DNA of 18,693 nt from Gaiellasilicea sp035525905 (GCA_035525905.1 DATLDK010000117.1:1-18693); one strand, 5' to 3'. Numbered from the stretch's first letter, positions 1 through 7,106 are shown. Notes: generated from the sequence alone by a model not told the origin. Program-made: numbers and translations.

Positions 1-18
1 TGCGATGGGGCGCCAGCC

Positions 19-46
19 GGTGAAGATCCGGTGAAAGGGTGGTGAA
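19..46 (-). promoter_or_regulatory. Putative PHO box (three 11-bp direct repeats) upstream of an off-window gene
   Basis: GGTGAA begins at 19, 30 and 41, an exact 11-bp period. Read on the minus strand the units are TTTCACC, TTTCACC and CTTCACC, each matching 6 of 7 bases of the actinobacterial PhoP unit GTTCACC. The repeat begins a few bases beyond the stop of the histidine kinase on the same strand, so it most likely serves the next minus-strand gene, left of base 1. The 11-bp period is established for PhoP and other OmpR-family dimers; the assignment to PhoP is inference. Confidence 0.6.
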
Positions 47-50
47 AGGG

Positions 51-968
51 CTAGCGCCGGCTCGGGAACAGACAGCGAATCTCGAGTCCCTCCCCGCGGC
101 CACCACGCGCTTCCACCGTCCCGCCCGCCGAGGCGACGACGTGCTTCACGATCGCGAGCCCGAGCCCGGTTCCACGCGAGGCACGCGAGCGGTCGGCGCG
201 GTAGAAGCGCTCGAACAAGCGCGGGAGGTCGGCCTGGTCGACGCCGGCGCCGTCGTCGACGATCTGCAGAACGACCCCTTTGTTCTCCCGCCGAACCGAC
301 AACGTCGCGTTCGTGCCGGGCCCCGCGTAGCGAATCGCGTTCTCGGCGAGGTTCTGCGCCACGACCCGGAGCATGCGCGGCCGCACCTCTGCAGTCGCGT
401 GCTCGTCGCCCTCGACGTGGAGGGCGACCCCGGCCCGGGCAGCCGCTTCTTCGAGCGCTCCCAGCACCTCCCGCAGCACCGGCAACACCGGCTCGGACCC
501 GAGCGAGACGACACGTGTGCCCGACTCGAGCTCGGCCAGGAACAGCACCTCGTCGATCAGCTCCCGGATCTGATCGACCTCCCGGCGCGCCTGCTCGACG
601 AGCTCCGGGACGTTCTCCCCGGGCAGCGCAGCGAGCTCCAGCAACGAGAGCAGGCGCGCGAGGGGTGTGCGGAGCTCGTGCGACACCGCCGCGGTAAAGC
701 CGGAGCGGAGCTCTTCGTACGCGGCCAGGTCGCCGATTTCCGAGAGATACACCAGTCGTTCCGGCCGTCCGCCGACGTCGTACGGGACGATCAAGGCGCG
801 CTCGCTCTCGAGCAGGTCGGAGCTCAGCCGGTCGCCCTCGCGCACCCCGAGCGACTGTCGCGCACGCCTGCTTGCGGTCACGACCACGTCGTTCTCGTCC
901 AGAACGACGACGGCCTCGCGGCTCTCTTCGAGCAGGACCTGCCCGCGGGCCGCGTCCGGGTTCACCAC
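51..968 (-). CDS. Soluble sensor histidine kinase, PhoR/SenX3-like
   Basis: This is a 305-residue histidine kinase that should autophosphorylate and pass phosphate to the divergent response regulator. Residues about 10-80 look like a small PAS-type input domain. HisKA has the H box SHELRTPLARL with phospho-accepting His97. The ATPase domain has the N box AENAIRY (Asn210), G1 DDGAGVD from Asp238, the F box FERFYR, and G2 GTGLGLAIVKH. There is no signal peptide or membrane segment, and an in-frame TGA at 984-986 prevents a longer N terminus, so the protein is predicted to be cytosolic. The start is GTG at 968, with a second GTG just after it at 965; GGAG lies a few bases upstream. A PHO box overlaps the start region. 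Kinase identity is sure; the phosphate-sensing role rests on the boxes only. Confidence 0.9.
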   Translation of the reverse strand: MVNPDAARGQVLLEESREAVVVLDENDVVVTASRRARQSLGVREGDRLSSDLLESERALIVPYDVGGRPERLVYLSEIGDLAAYEELRSGFTAAVSHELRTPLARLLSLLELAALPGENVPELVEQARREVDQIRELIDEVLFLAELESGTRVVSLGSEPVLPVLREVLGALEEAAARAGVALHVEGDEHATAEVRPRMLRVVAQNLAENAIRYAGPGTNATLSVRRENKGVVLQIVDDGAGVDQADLPRLFERFYRADRSRASRGTGLGLAIVKHVVASAGGTVEARGGRGEGLEIRCLFPSRR

Positions 969-992
969 TCCGTTACCACTCGTTCACCCCTC
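960..992 (+). promoter_or_regulatory. Putative PHO box in the divergent kinase/regulator promoter
   Basis: Three tandem 11-mers can be read: GTTCACCACTC (960-970), CGTTACCACTC (971-981) and GTTCACCCCTC (982-992). The outer units match the actinobacterial PhoP core GTTCACC in 7 of 7 bases and the middle one is degenerate. The array overlaps the kinase start codon and ends 30 bp before the regulator start. It could control both genes and so give autoregulation. A CATGAT hexamer at 1011-1016 could be the -10 box of a leaderless regulator transcript starting near 1023; that part is inference. Confidence 0.7.
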
Positions 993-1022
993 GACAGCCC
1001 ATCCTGGTTGCATGATGCATGG

Positions 1023-1718
1023 GTGTCGAAGGTGCTGATCATCGAGGACGACGACGTCATCGCCCAGGGGATGGCGCGGCATCTGACCTCCGCCGGATTC
1101 GACGCGGTCGGCGTCGCGAACGGCGAGACGGGGCTCGCGCGTCTCCGCTACGAGCAGCCCGACGTCTGCGTGCTGGACCTGATGCTTCCGGGCGTCGACG
1201 GCTGGCGCGTGATCGAGCAGGCGCGCAGCGAGGGGATCGGCACGCCGATCGTCGTCGTCAGCGCGCGCGGCACCGAGCACGACCGCATCAACGCCCTCGA
1301 GCTCGGGGCCGACGACTACCTCGTCAAACCCTTCTCGATGAAGGAGCTCGTGGCGCGCGTGGCTGCGGCGGCGCGCCGCGGGACGCGGGTGCAGGAGCAG
1401 CGCCGAGGCGACGCGATCGAGGTGGAGGAGCTCCGGCTCGATCCGCGCAACGTCCAGGCCTACGTGGACGGGACGAGCGCGGAGCTGACGCCCACCGAGT
1501 TCCGGCTCATCTATGCGCTCGCGCTCGACCAGGGCCGGGTTCTCACACGCGACGAGCTGCTGCAGCGGGTCTGGGGCCGGCGCGCCTCGCATCGGGACCG
1601 CACGGTCGACGTCTTCGTTCGCAAGCTGCGGGAGAAGATCGACGCGCGCGCTTCGGCACACACCTTCATCCAGACGCGCTACGGCGTCGGCTACAAGCTG
1701 GATCCCGCTCCGAAGTAA
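1023..1718 (+). CDS. OmpR/PhoB-family response regulator, PhoP/RegX3-like
   Basis: This 231-residue regulator has a receiver domain followed by a winged-helix DNA-binding domain. The receiver shows the acidic pair in IIEDDD (residues 7-11), phospho-acceptor Asp52 in LDLMLPG, Ser80 at the switch position usually held by Thr or Ser, and Lys102 in VKPFS. The C-terminal part has the OmpR pattern: LTPTEFRL, RVLTRDELLQRVWG, RTVDVFVRKLREKI and a closing RYGVGYKL. I chose GTG 1023 because the protein then begins MSKVLIIEDD, the normal receiver N terminus. The much longer open frame upstream is antisense to the kinase. No Shine-Dalgarno is visible, so it may be leaderless. Its gene is divergent from the kinase and meets the PASTA gene stop-to-stop with no gap. 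Phosphate response is inferred from the adjacent GTTCACC repeats. Confidence 0.93.
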   Translation: MSKVLIIEDDDVIAQGMARHLTSAGFDAVGVANGETGLARLRYEQPDVCVLDLMLPGVDGWRVIEQARSEGIGTPIVVVSARGTEHDRINALELGADDYLVKPFSMKELVARVAAAARRGTRVQEQRRGDAIEVEELRLDPRNVQAYVDGTSAELTPTEFRLIYALALDQGRVLTRDELLQRVWGRRASHRDRTVDVFVRKLREKIDARASAHTFIQTRYGVGYKLDPAPK

Positions 1719-3050
1719 CTACGCGCCGACGTACAGGATCACGAGCGAGCCGCGGGGGATCGTTGCGGCGCCCTTCGGCGTCTGCGACACGATCGGGCTC
1801 TCGTTGCGAACCGTGCCGTTGAGATCGAGGGCGAGCACCTCGAACCCGGCCGACTGGAGCGTGCCACGGCCCTGCTGCTGGCGCTGACCGACCACGTCCG
1901 GGACCGACGTTTGGGCACCAGGCTGCGCTCCCATGGAGACGTTGACCTGCACCGTGTCACCGCGCTTGCGCTGCGTTCCCGCGGGTTGTGCCTGCGCCAC
2001 GACTCGCCCTGCAGCCTCGTCGGAGGGGACGTACTGCACTGAAACCTTCAGGCCCTGGTCTGCGAATGCTCGTGCGGCCTCCGCGAGCTCGCTGCCGACG
2101 ACGTCCGGGACGCTCGCGGGCTGCGGTGCGGTGGTGGTCGTCGTCGCCGGCGGCGCGGTCGTCGTCGGCGCCGTCGTCGTCGGCGCTGCCGGGGTGGTGC
2201 CGGCCCCGGTCGTGGACTCGCCGTCGGCTTGCGCAACGTTCAGCCGCACGGTGCCGCCCGACTTCACCTGCTTGCCGGCAGACGGGCTCTGCGCGACGAC
2301 GGTCCCGCTCGGCTCGTCCGAGGGCACGCCGACGACGTTCGCCTTCAGCCCCGCCTGGCGGAGCGTCGCCGTCGCCTCCGAGGAAGTGGTTCCGACGACG
2401 TCCGGCACCGCCACCGGCTTGGGCCCCTTCGAGACCGTGAGCTTCACCGGGGAGCCCTCCTTGAGGGTCGCGCCCCCCTTCGGGTCCTGCGCGATCACGA
2501 CGCCCGCCTTCTTGTCCGAGAACGCCTCCGTGGCGTCGGGCTTGAAGCCGGCCTTCGTCAGATCGGCCGTGGCTTCGGACTGGTTCTCGTTCAGCACGTC
2601 CGGCACGGTCTCACGAGGTGGCCCGTTGGAGACGACGAGACGAACATCGTCGCCCTCGTCCACCGTCGCGCCCGGATCGGGGTTCTGCGCGAGAACGACC
2701 CCGCGCGGCTTCGAGCTCGCCTCGCGCGTCGTCGCGGGATCGAGCCCGGCGTCGCGAACGGCAGCTTCGGCCCGCTCCTGGCGCAGCCCGATCACAGCCG
2801 GAACGGTCTTCTCGTCCTTCTGGGTGAAGTAGTAGAGCGCCCCCAGGCCGATGAGCACGAGTAGGAGCAGCGCCAGCAGCCAGGGCCAGAGCAGCGGTGG
2901 CCGGCGCCGAGGCACGCTTTCCGTCTCGGTCTGCTCGATCACGACCTGGCCTTCGGGCCGGACCGCCCATTCCTCGGCGACGATCGTCTCGTCCTCGGAG
3001 GGCACGGCGGGGTCTCGTGGGGGCTCGGGTTCGCTCATCCGACGCTTCAT
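1719..3050 (-). CDS. Membrane-anchored protein with five PASTA domains
   Basis: This is a 443-residue single-pass protein. An acidic N-terminal tail (1-48), probably cytoplasmic, is followed by RRR and a hydrophobic helix at about 53-75. Five PASTA repeats follow at about 82-143, 148-209, 213-274, 312-374 and 382-443, most showing the (V)PDV(V/L)G start and a (V)VAQ(S/N)P-like core. A Thr/Pro/Ala-rich linker (275-311) separates repeats 3 and 4. PASTA domains bind peptidoglycan fragments or beta-lactams in PknB-type kinases and penicillin-binding proteins. Here there is no kinase or transpeptidase domain, and none is next door. It is probably a cell-wall sensor or scaffold. ATG 3050 is chosen; ATG 3038 (MSEPEP) is possible. 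It abuts the response regulator convergently. Confidence 0.88.
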   Translation of the reverse strand: MKRRMSEPEPPRDPAVPSEDETIVAEEWAVRPEGQVVIEQTETESVPRRRPPLLWPWLLALLLLVLIGLGALYYFTQKDEKTVPAVIGLRQERAEAAVRDAGLDPATTREASSKPRGVVLAQNPDPGATVDEGDDVRLVVSNGPPRETVPDVLNENQSEATADLTKAGFKPDATEAFSDKKAGVVIAQDPKGGATLKEGSPVKLTVSKGPKPVAVPDVVGTTSSEATATLRQAGLKANVVGVPSDEPSGTVVAQSPSAGKQVKSGGTVRLNVAQADGESTTGAGTTPAAPTTTAPTTTAPPATTTTTAPQPASVPDVVGSELAEAARAFADQGLKVSVQYVPSDEAAGRVVAQAQPAGTQRKRGDTVQVNVSMGAQPGAQTSVPDVVGQRQQQGRGTLQSAGFEVLALDLNGTVRNESPIVSQTPKGAATIPRGSLVILYVGA

Positions 3051-3094
3051 CCCCCGTACGGCCGAATTTCACGCCGCCGCGTAGAGTCGTCGGG

Positions 3095-3973
3095 TTGGAC
3101 GCCTACCGCACACCGGACCAGTGCTTCGAGGGGCTCCCGGGATACCCGTTCGCACCGAAGTACTTCGAGCAGCGCCACCTGCGCATGCACTACGTGGACG
3201 AGGGCTCGGGCCCGCCCGTCCTGCTGCTGCACGGCGAGCCGACGTGGTCGTACCTCTACCGCAAGGTGATCCCGGAGCTCCTGCCCTCGGCTCGGGCGAT
3301 TGCACCCGACTACTTTGGCTTCGGCCGCTCGGACAAGCCGCTCCGCACCACCGACTACAGCTACGACTTCCACGTCGGCTCGATCGTGCGGCTGACGGAG
3401 GAGCTCGACCTGCGGGATCTCACCGTCGTCGTCCAGGACTGGGGTGGGCCGATCGGGCTCCGTCTCGCGGTGGAGCACCCGGACCGCGTCGCCCGGCTCG
3501 TGATCATGAACACCGGTATCGGCGGCGGGCGGCCGCCGTCGGACGAGTGGCTTCGCTTCCGTGACTTCGTGCGCCGCGTCGGCACCGACCTCATCCCGGG
3601 CAAGCTGGTCCGCATCTCGGGTGCGCAGCCCATGAGCGACGAGGTCGAGGCGGCGTACAGCGCGCCCTGGCCCGTACCCGAGTCGAAGGCGGGCATCCTC
3701 GCCTTCCCGGATCTCGTGCCGATCTCGCCCGACCACCCCGATACACCGGCTCACCAGGCCGTGCGCGAACAGCTCGGCCGCTGGGAAAAGCCGACGCTCG
3801 TGCTCTTCGGCGACTCGGACCCGATCTTCGCGCCGCGCGCGGCCGAGCGGATCGCCGAGCAGATCCCAGGCGCAGGCCCGGCCGAGCTGGTTGCGGGAGC
3901 CGGGCACTTCCTGCAGGAGGACAAGGGAGAGGAGATCGGCCGGCGCATCGCCCGCTTCGTGCTAGACTCATAA
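3095..3973 (+). CDS. Haloalkane dehalogenase, DhlA-like alpha/beta hydrolase
   Basis: This 292-residue hydrolase should cleave carbon-halogen bonds through a covalent Asp ester, releasing halide and alcohol. The resemblance to Xanthobacter DhlA is clear. It begins near MDAYRTPDQ, has HGEPTWSYLYRK (oxyanion and halide-site Glu48), VVQDWGG with nucleophile Asp115 and halide-binding Trp116, the acid candidate Asp242 in GDSDP, and base His271 in GAGHFLQED. Trp152 in the cap may be the second halide-binding Trp. TTG 3095 is chosen because it gives the DhlA-like N terminus; open frame upstream has no family similarity. It lies 8 nt ahead of the marR gene and may be co-expressed. The natural substrate cannot be read from sequence; a haloacetate dehalogenase or epoxide hydrolase is less likely given E48/W116. 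Confidence 0.85.
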   Translation: MDAYRTPDQCFEGLPGYPFAPKYFEQRHLRMHYVDEGSGPPVLLLHGEPTWSYLYRKVIPELLPSARAIAPDYFGFGRSDKPLRTTDYSYDFHVGSIVRLTEELDLRDLTVVVQDWGGPIGLRLAVEHPDRVARLVIMNTGIGGGRPPSDEWLRFRDFVRRVGTDLIPGKLVRISGAQPMSDEVEAAYSAPWPVPESKAGILAFPDLVPISPDHPDTPAHQAVREQLGRWEKPTLVLFGDSDPIFAPRAAERIAEQIPGAGPAELVAGAGHFLQEDKGEEIGRRIARFVLDS

Positions 3974-3998
3974 CCAAGTTAATGGTTAATGAGGTTAT
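3970..3998. promoter_or_regulatory. Probable MarR autoregulatory operator
   Basis: An AT-rich inverted repeat, TAACCA-AGTTAA-TGGTTA (3971-3988), stands out from the GC-rich surroundings and overlaps the marR start codon. A further GGTTAT (3993-3998) mirrors ATAACC (3970-3975). MarR dimers bind such palindromes and commonly repress their own operon. The location makes steric repression of marR and the MFS gene likely; binding itself is inferred. Confidence 0.5.
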
Positions 3999-4413
3999 CG
4001 CCGATCCACTGACCGTCGCCAACGAGCTCAGGCCCGTGCTGCTGCGCCTCTCCCGCCAGCTGCGCAAGGAGACCGAGCAACTCGGCGTCACGAGCCGTCA
4101 GGTGACCCTCCTCTGGCTGATCCGCGCCAATCCGGGTCTCAGCCTGCGTGAGCTCGCGGCTGAAGAGGGCATCTCGGCCCCGGCGCTCTCCGGCCACGTC
4201 GACCGGCTGGAGAAGGCTCAGCTGATCGAGCGCGCTCGGGACGGGGACGACCGCCGCCGCGTCGGCCTCACACTCACCGGCGAGGGCGAGCGGCTGCTCA
4301 GGCGCGTCCGCGCCAGGCGGACGACCTGGCTGGCCGAGCGCCTGCGCGGGCTCGACGAGGACGAGGTCGCGGCCATCGAAGCCGCCATCGAGCCACTCGG
4401 AAGGCTTCTGTGA
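3982..4413 (+). CDS. MarR-family transcriptional regulator
   Basis: This 143-residue dimeric winged-helix regulator has the DNA-binding core at about 35-105: SRQVTLLWLIRANPGLSLRELA, recognition helix region ISAPALSGHVDRLEKAQLIER, and wing DGDDRRRVGLTLTGEG. The N- and C-terminal helices form the dimer interface in this family. The start is ATG 3982, inside an AT-rich palindrome, with no clear ribosome-binding site. Its last bases overlap the start of the MFS transporter (GTGA at 4410-4413), so the two are translationally coupled. MarR regulators next to efflux pumps usually repress the pump until a phenolic or hydrophobic ligand binds; that role is inferred here. Confidence 0.92.
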   Translation: MVNEVIADPLTVANELRPVLLRLSRQLRKETEQLGVTSRQVTLLWLIRANPGLSLRELAAEEGISAPALSGHVDRLEKAQLIERARDGDDRRRVGLTLTGEGERLLRRVRARRTTWLAERLRGLDEDEVAAIEAAIEPLGRLL

Positions 4414-5660
4414 CAGCTGCGCTTCTGGCGCTCAACGCGCGCACGTTCGCCAGCCTCAAGCGGCACCGCAACTACCGGCTTTTCTTCACGGGGCAGGTGA
4501 TCTCGGTCAGCGGCACGTGGATGCAGAACGTCGCGCTCGCCTGGCTCGTCGTCGAGCTCACGCACTCGCCGCTCGCCGTCGGTGGCCTCGCCTTCTCGCG
4601 CTTCATCCCGTTCACGGTCTTCGGGCTGGTTGCCGGCGTGGTCGCAGACCGGGTCGACAATCGCAAGCTCGTGATCGCGACGCAGACGATCTCGATGACC
4701 TTCTCGGCGCTCTTCGCCGTGCTCGTGCTCGGCGGGCTCGAGACGCTCTGGATCGTCTATCTGCTCGCGATCCTCTCCAGCACGGCGCTCGTCTTCGACG
4801 CGCCGGGCCGCCACGCGCTCACCTTTCAGATGGTCGGACGCGAGGAACTACCGAACGCGGTCGCCTTGAACGCGAGCCTCTTCAACGCCTCTCGTGTGGT
4901 CGGGCCCGCGGTCGCAGGCGTGCTGATCGCGGCGTTCGGCGTCGGCGTCTGCTTCGCGATCAACGCCGTCACCTTCCTCGCCGTTCTCGTCGGGTTGCTG
5001 ATGATGCGAAAGGAAGAGCTCGTGCCGATCGAGCGGAGCGCCGAGCCGCCGACGATGATGCGCGGCATCCGCGAAGGCTTCGACTGGGTGTTGCGATCCC
5101 CGGACATGCGGCTCGTGCTCGCGATCGTCACCGTCGTCAGCACGGTCGGCTTCAACTTCCACGTCATCCTGCCGCTACTCGCGTCGGACACCCTGCGGGC
5201 CGGGCCCGAGGTCTTCGGCATTCTGTCGGCCTGCTTCGGCGGCGGTGCGCTCGTGGGCGCCCTTCTCTCCGCGGCCCTCGGCCGGGCGAGCTGGAAGGTG
5301 CTGATGCTGGGCACGGGCGGCTTCAGCGTCTCGCTGCTCGTGCTGGCGCCACTCGCCTCGGTCTGGGCGTGCGCCTGCCTCCTCTTCGTGGCCGGCACGT
5401 GCTTCACGCTGTGGACGTCGAACGCGAACACGATCCTGCAGCTCGGCGCGCCGGATCATCTGCGCGGCCGCGTCGTCAGCCTCTACCTGTGGGCATTCGC
5501 CGGGCTCGCGCCGATCGGCGGCCTCCTCGCGGGCTGGCTGTGTGACCAGGGCGGCACCCAGCTGAGCTTCGGGGTCGCCGGCGCCACCGGGCTCGCGATG
5601 ACGGTGGTCGTCGCCTCGCGGCGACTCAGTGTGCGTCGACCCGTTGCGGCGCTGCCGTGA
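4410..5660 (+). CDS. MFS efflux transporter (MFS_3/DHA3-like)
   Basis: This 416-residue major facilitator protein has about 12 hydrophobic segments. Family signs include NYRLFFTGQVISVSGTWMQ at the first helix, the loop motif GVVADRVDNRKLV after helix 2, and ALNASLFNASRVVGPAVAG in helix 5, as in the enterobactin-exporter / DHA3 branch. It should export a small hydrophobic compound using proton motive force. The start is GTG 4410, overlapping the marR stop, and this is the second gene of the marR operon. Its 3' end overlaps the convergent small membrane gene by 35 bp. The substrate is unknown. The adjacent dehalogenase may only be a neighbour, or the pump could export its substrates or products, which is speculation. 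Confidence 0.92.
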   Translation: MTAALLALNARTFASLKRHRNYRLFFTGQVISVSGTWMQNVALAWLVVELTHSPLAVGGLAFSRFIPFTVFGLVAGVVADRVDNRKLVIATQTISMTFSALFAVLVLGGLETLWIVYLLAILSSTALVFDAPGRHALTFQMVGREELPNAVALNASLFNASRVVGPAVAGVLIAAFGVGVCFAINAVTFLAVLVGLLMMRKEELVPIERSAEPPTMMRGIREGFDWVLRSPDMRLVLAIVTVVSTVGFNFHVILPLLASDTLRAGPEVFGILSACFGGGALVGALLSAALGRASWKVLMLGTGGFSVSLLVLAPLASVWACACLLFVAGTCFTLWTSNANTILQLGAPDHLRGRVVSLYLWAFAGLAPIGGLLAGWLCDQGGTQLSFGVAGATGLAMTVVVASRRLSVRRPVAALP

Positions 5661-5892
5661 TCGAGTCGACGAGCAGCGTCGATTCCAGCTCGTAGATCAT
5701 GAGGTCGCCCGAGTAGGGCCGACTGGCGCTCGCGAGCGTGCGCGCGGGCTGCGGCGCGGTTGCCCTCTGCGGCTGCGCTTTGGCGGCGGGAGTGTGCGCG
5801 TCGGGCCAGGATGTGAGGACGTAACCGCCGAGCGTCAGCCCGGCGATCACCATGGCGGGCCAGGCGAGACGTTTGCGCGCGTTGGAGCTCAC
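5626..5892 (-). CDS. Small membrane-anchored hypothetical protein
   Basis: This is an 88-residue open frame with one hydrophobic helix (about 11-30, WPAMVIAGLTLGGYVLT) after a basic N terminus. An Ala/Pro/Gln-rich stretch (36-58) and a short C-terminal region containing GDLMIYELESTLLVDS follow. The layout is that of a single-pass protein with a short extracytoplasmic tail. The start is GTG 5892 with an AGGGG stretch immediately upstream, closer than usual. It is divergent from the anchored-protein/two-component operon and overlaps the 3' end of the MFS gene by 35 bp. I do not recognise a family. It could be spurious, but the clean basic-hydrophobic-linker architecture argues for a real gene. 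Confidence 0.5.
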   Translation of the reverse strand: MSSNARKRLAWPAMVIAGLTLGGYVLTSWPDAHTPAAKAQPQRATAPQPARTLASASRPYSGDLMIYELESTLLVDSITAAPQRVDAH

Positions 5893-5940
5893 CCCCTGCT
5901 CATGCTCGTAAGCCCAGCCATGGAAACTCACTTGCGAATG

Positions 5941-5962
5941 GGTTTTACAAGCCCCGAACGTG
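5941..5962 (+). promoter_or_regulatory. GGTTTTAC...CGAACG motif upstream of the two-component operon
   Basis: GGTTTTAC at 5941-5948 is followed 6 bp later by CGAACG (5955-5960). The same arrangement occurs at 8471-8490 before the RTX gene; 16 of 22 positions agree. A run of T is rare in this GC-rich DNA. The motif lies 14 nt before the likely ribosome-binding site (GGAGGA, 5962-5967), so it may sit at or near the transcription start. It may be bound by the operon's own response regulator; this is inference. Confidence 0.4.
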
Positions 5963-5976
5963 GAGGACATGTCACG

Positions 5977-6396
5977 ATGACGATCTCCGTGGACAATGCG
6001 CGCATGCCGAAGAAGGGGATCGCCGTGTGGACCGTCGCCGCGCTGCTCGCGCTCAACGCAGTCCTGCTCGCCGAAGGCGCCGGGCTCGCCCTTCCGGGCT
6101 CGCTCGGCACCTATTTCTTCGGCCCGAAGCTCGTGCGCGCAGAGGTCCTGATCAAGGACGGCAGCGCGTTGCACGACTACCGGGTCGACCGCGGCGTCCT
6201 CCGCGCCAAGTCCCCCGGGACGCTCTCCATCTTCGAACGCGATGGCAGCCTTGTCTCGATCTCCGTGGCGCCGACCGCCGCGATCACCCTCGAGGGCCGG
6301 CCGAGCACCTTCTCCGCGCTGCGCCGCCAGATGGTCGTGATCGTTATCAGGGACGGAGACACCCCGGCCGTCGAGGTTCGCGCCTCCCGGAAGTGA
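5977..6396 (+). CDS. Membrane-anchored exported hypothetical, first gene of a two-component operon
   Basis: This is a 139-residue protein with one N-terminal hydrophobic helix (about 15-38, GIAVWTVAALLALNAVLLAEGAGL) that may act as a signal anchor. A roughly 90-residue beta-rich domain follows: KLVRAEVLIKDGSALHDYRVDRG, LSIFERDGSLVSISVAP, ITLEGRPS, MVVIVIRDGD. ATG 5977 is chosen because GGAGGA stands 9 nt upstream; ATG 6004 would give 130 residues. Its TGA overlaps the GTG of the response regulator, so expression is coupled. I do not recognise a named family. The position suggests an accessory sensor, ligand-binding or modulatory subunit for the downstream kinase, which is inference. Confidence 0.75.
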   Translation: MTISVDNARMPKKGIAVWTVAALLALNAVLLAEGAGLALPGSLGTYFFGPKLVRAEVLIKDGSALHDYRVDRGVLRAKSPGTLSIFERDGSLVSISVAPTAAITLEGRPSTFSALRRQMVVIVIRDGDTPAVEVRASRK

Positions 6397-7106
6397 GCGC
6401 AGCGGACGCGGCGGAGCTCCACCCAACGGGCTCGCCGGGTCCGCAGCTCCTGCTCGTCGAGGACGAGGAGTCGATCGGCTCGCTCGTTCGCGCCTATCTC
6501 GAGCAAACCGGCTACCGGGTCGCCTGGGTTCGGTCCGGCGAGGAGGCGCTCGAGACGTTGGACGGGCTGGAGCCGAGGATGGTCATCCTCGACATCGGGC
6601 TGCCGGGCGCAGACGGGTTCGACGTGTGCCGGGCGATCCGGGCGCGCTCGAGCGTGCCGATCGTGATGCTCACGGCGCGCGACGAGGAGGCCGACCGCGT
6701 CGCCGGCCTCGAGGTCGGTGCCGACGATTACGTGTCGAAGCCCTTCTCCCCGCGTGAGCTGGCCGCGCGCGTAAAGGCGGTCCTGCGCCGCAGCGAACCC
6801 GCGGCTCCGAGCACCCAGCGGATCGAGGTCGGAGATCTCGTGCTCGACCCGCAGGCGCGCGAGGTGACCGTCGCCGGCGAGCCCGTCGAGCTGACGGGCA
6901 AGGAGTTCGACCTGCTCGCCTACCTGCTCGAGAACGCGGGGATCGTGGTCTCCCGGGACCAACTGCTCGATCGCGTCTGGGGCATGAGCTACGCCGGCGG
7001 CACACGCACAGTGGACGTGCACGTGGCTCAGCTCCGCCGGAAATTGGGACGACCGGACTCGATCAGGACCTTCCGCGGCTCCGGGTACAAGGCCGTCCGG
7101 CCGTGA
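6393..7106 (+). CDS. OmpR-family response regulator
   Basis: This 237-residue regulator has a receiver domain (about 18-130) and a winged-helix effector (about 140-237). It shows LLLVEDEES, phospho-acceptor Asp67 in VILDIGLPG, Thr94 in VMLTARDEE, and Lys116 in VSKPFSPREL. The effector carries VELTGKEFDLLAYLLENAG, VVSRDQLLDRVWG, RTVDVHVAQLRRKLG and GSGYKAVRP. The start GTG 6393 overlaps the preceding stop, and its own stop overlaps the kinase start (GTGA at 7103-7106), so three genes are translated as a chain. It is the probable binder of the 11-bp GGTTTTAC repeats at 8460-8481, because OmpR-type dimers recognise direct repeats of that period. The signal is unknown. Confidence 0.93.
   Translation: MSAADAAELHPTGSPGPQLLLVEDEESIGSLVRAYLEQTGYRVAWVRSGEEALETLDGLEPRMVILDIGLPGADGFDVCRAIRARSSVPIVMLTARDEEADRVAGLEVGADDYVSKPFSPRELAARVKAVLRRSEPAAPSTQRIEVGDLVLDPQAREVTVAGEPVELTGKEFDLLAYLLENAGIVVSRDQLLDRVWGMSYAGGTRTVDVHVAQLRRKLGRPDSIRTFRGSGYKAVRP

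Noticed and set aside
39..1022. Long in-frame plus-strand extension ahead of the response regulator
   Set aside because: It is antisense to the histidine kinase, has low-complexity Arg-rich composition and no domain; the receiver begins at 1023.
2120..2220. GTCGTC/GGCGCC-rich low-complexity DNA
   Set aside because: It encodes the Thr/Pro/Ala linker between PASTA domains 3 and 4.
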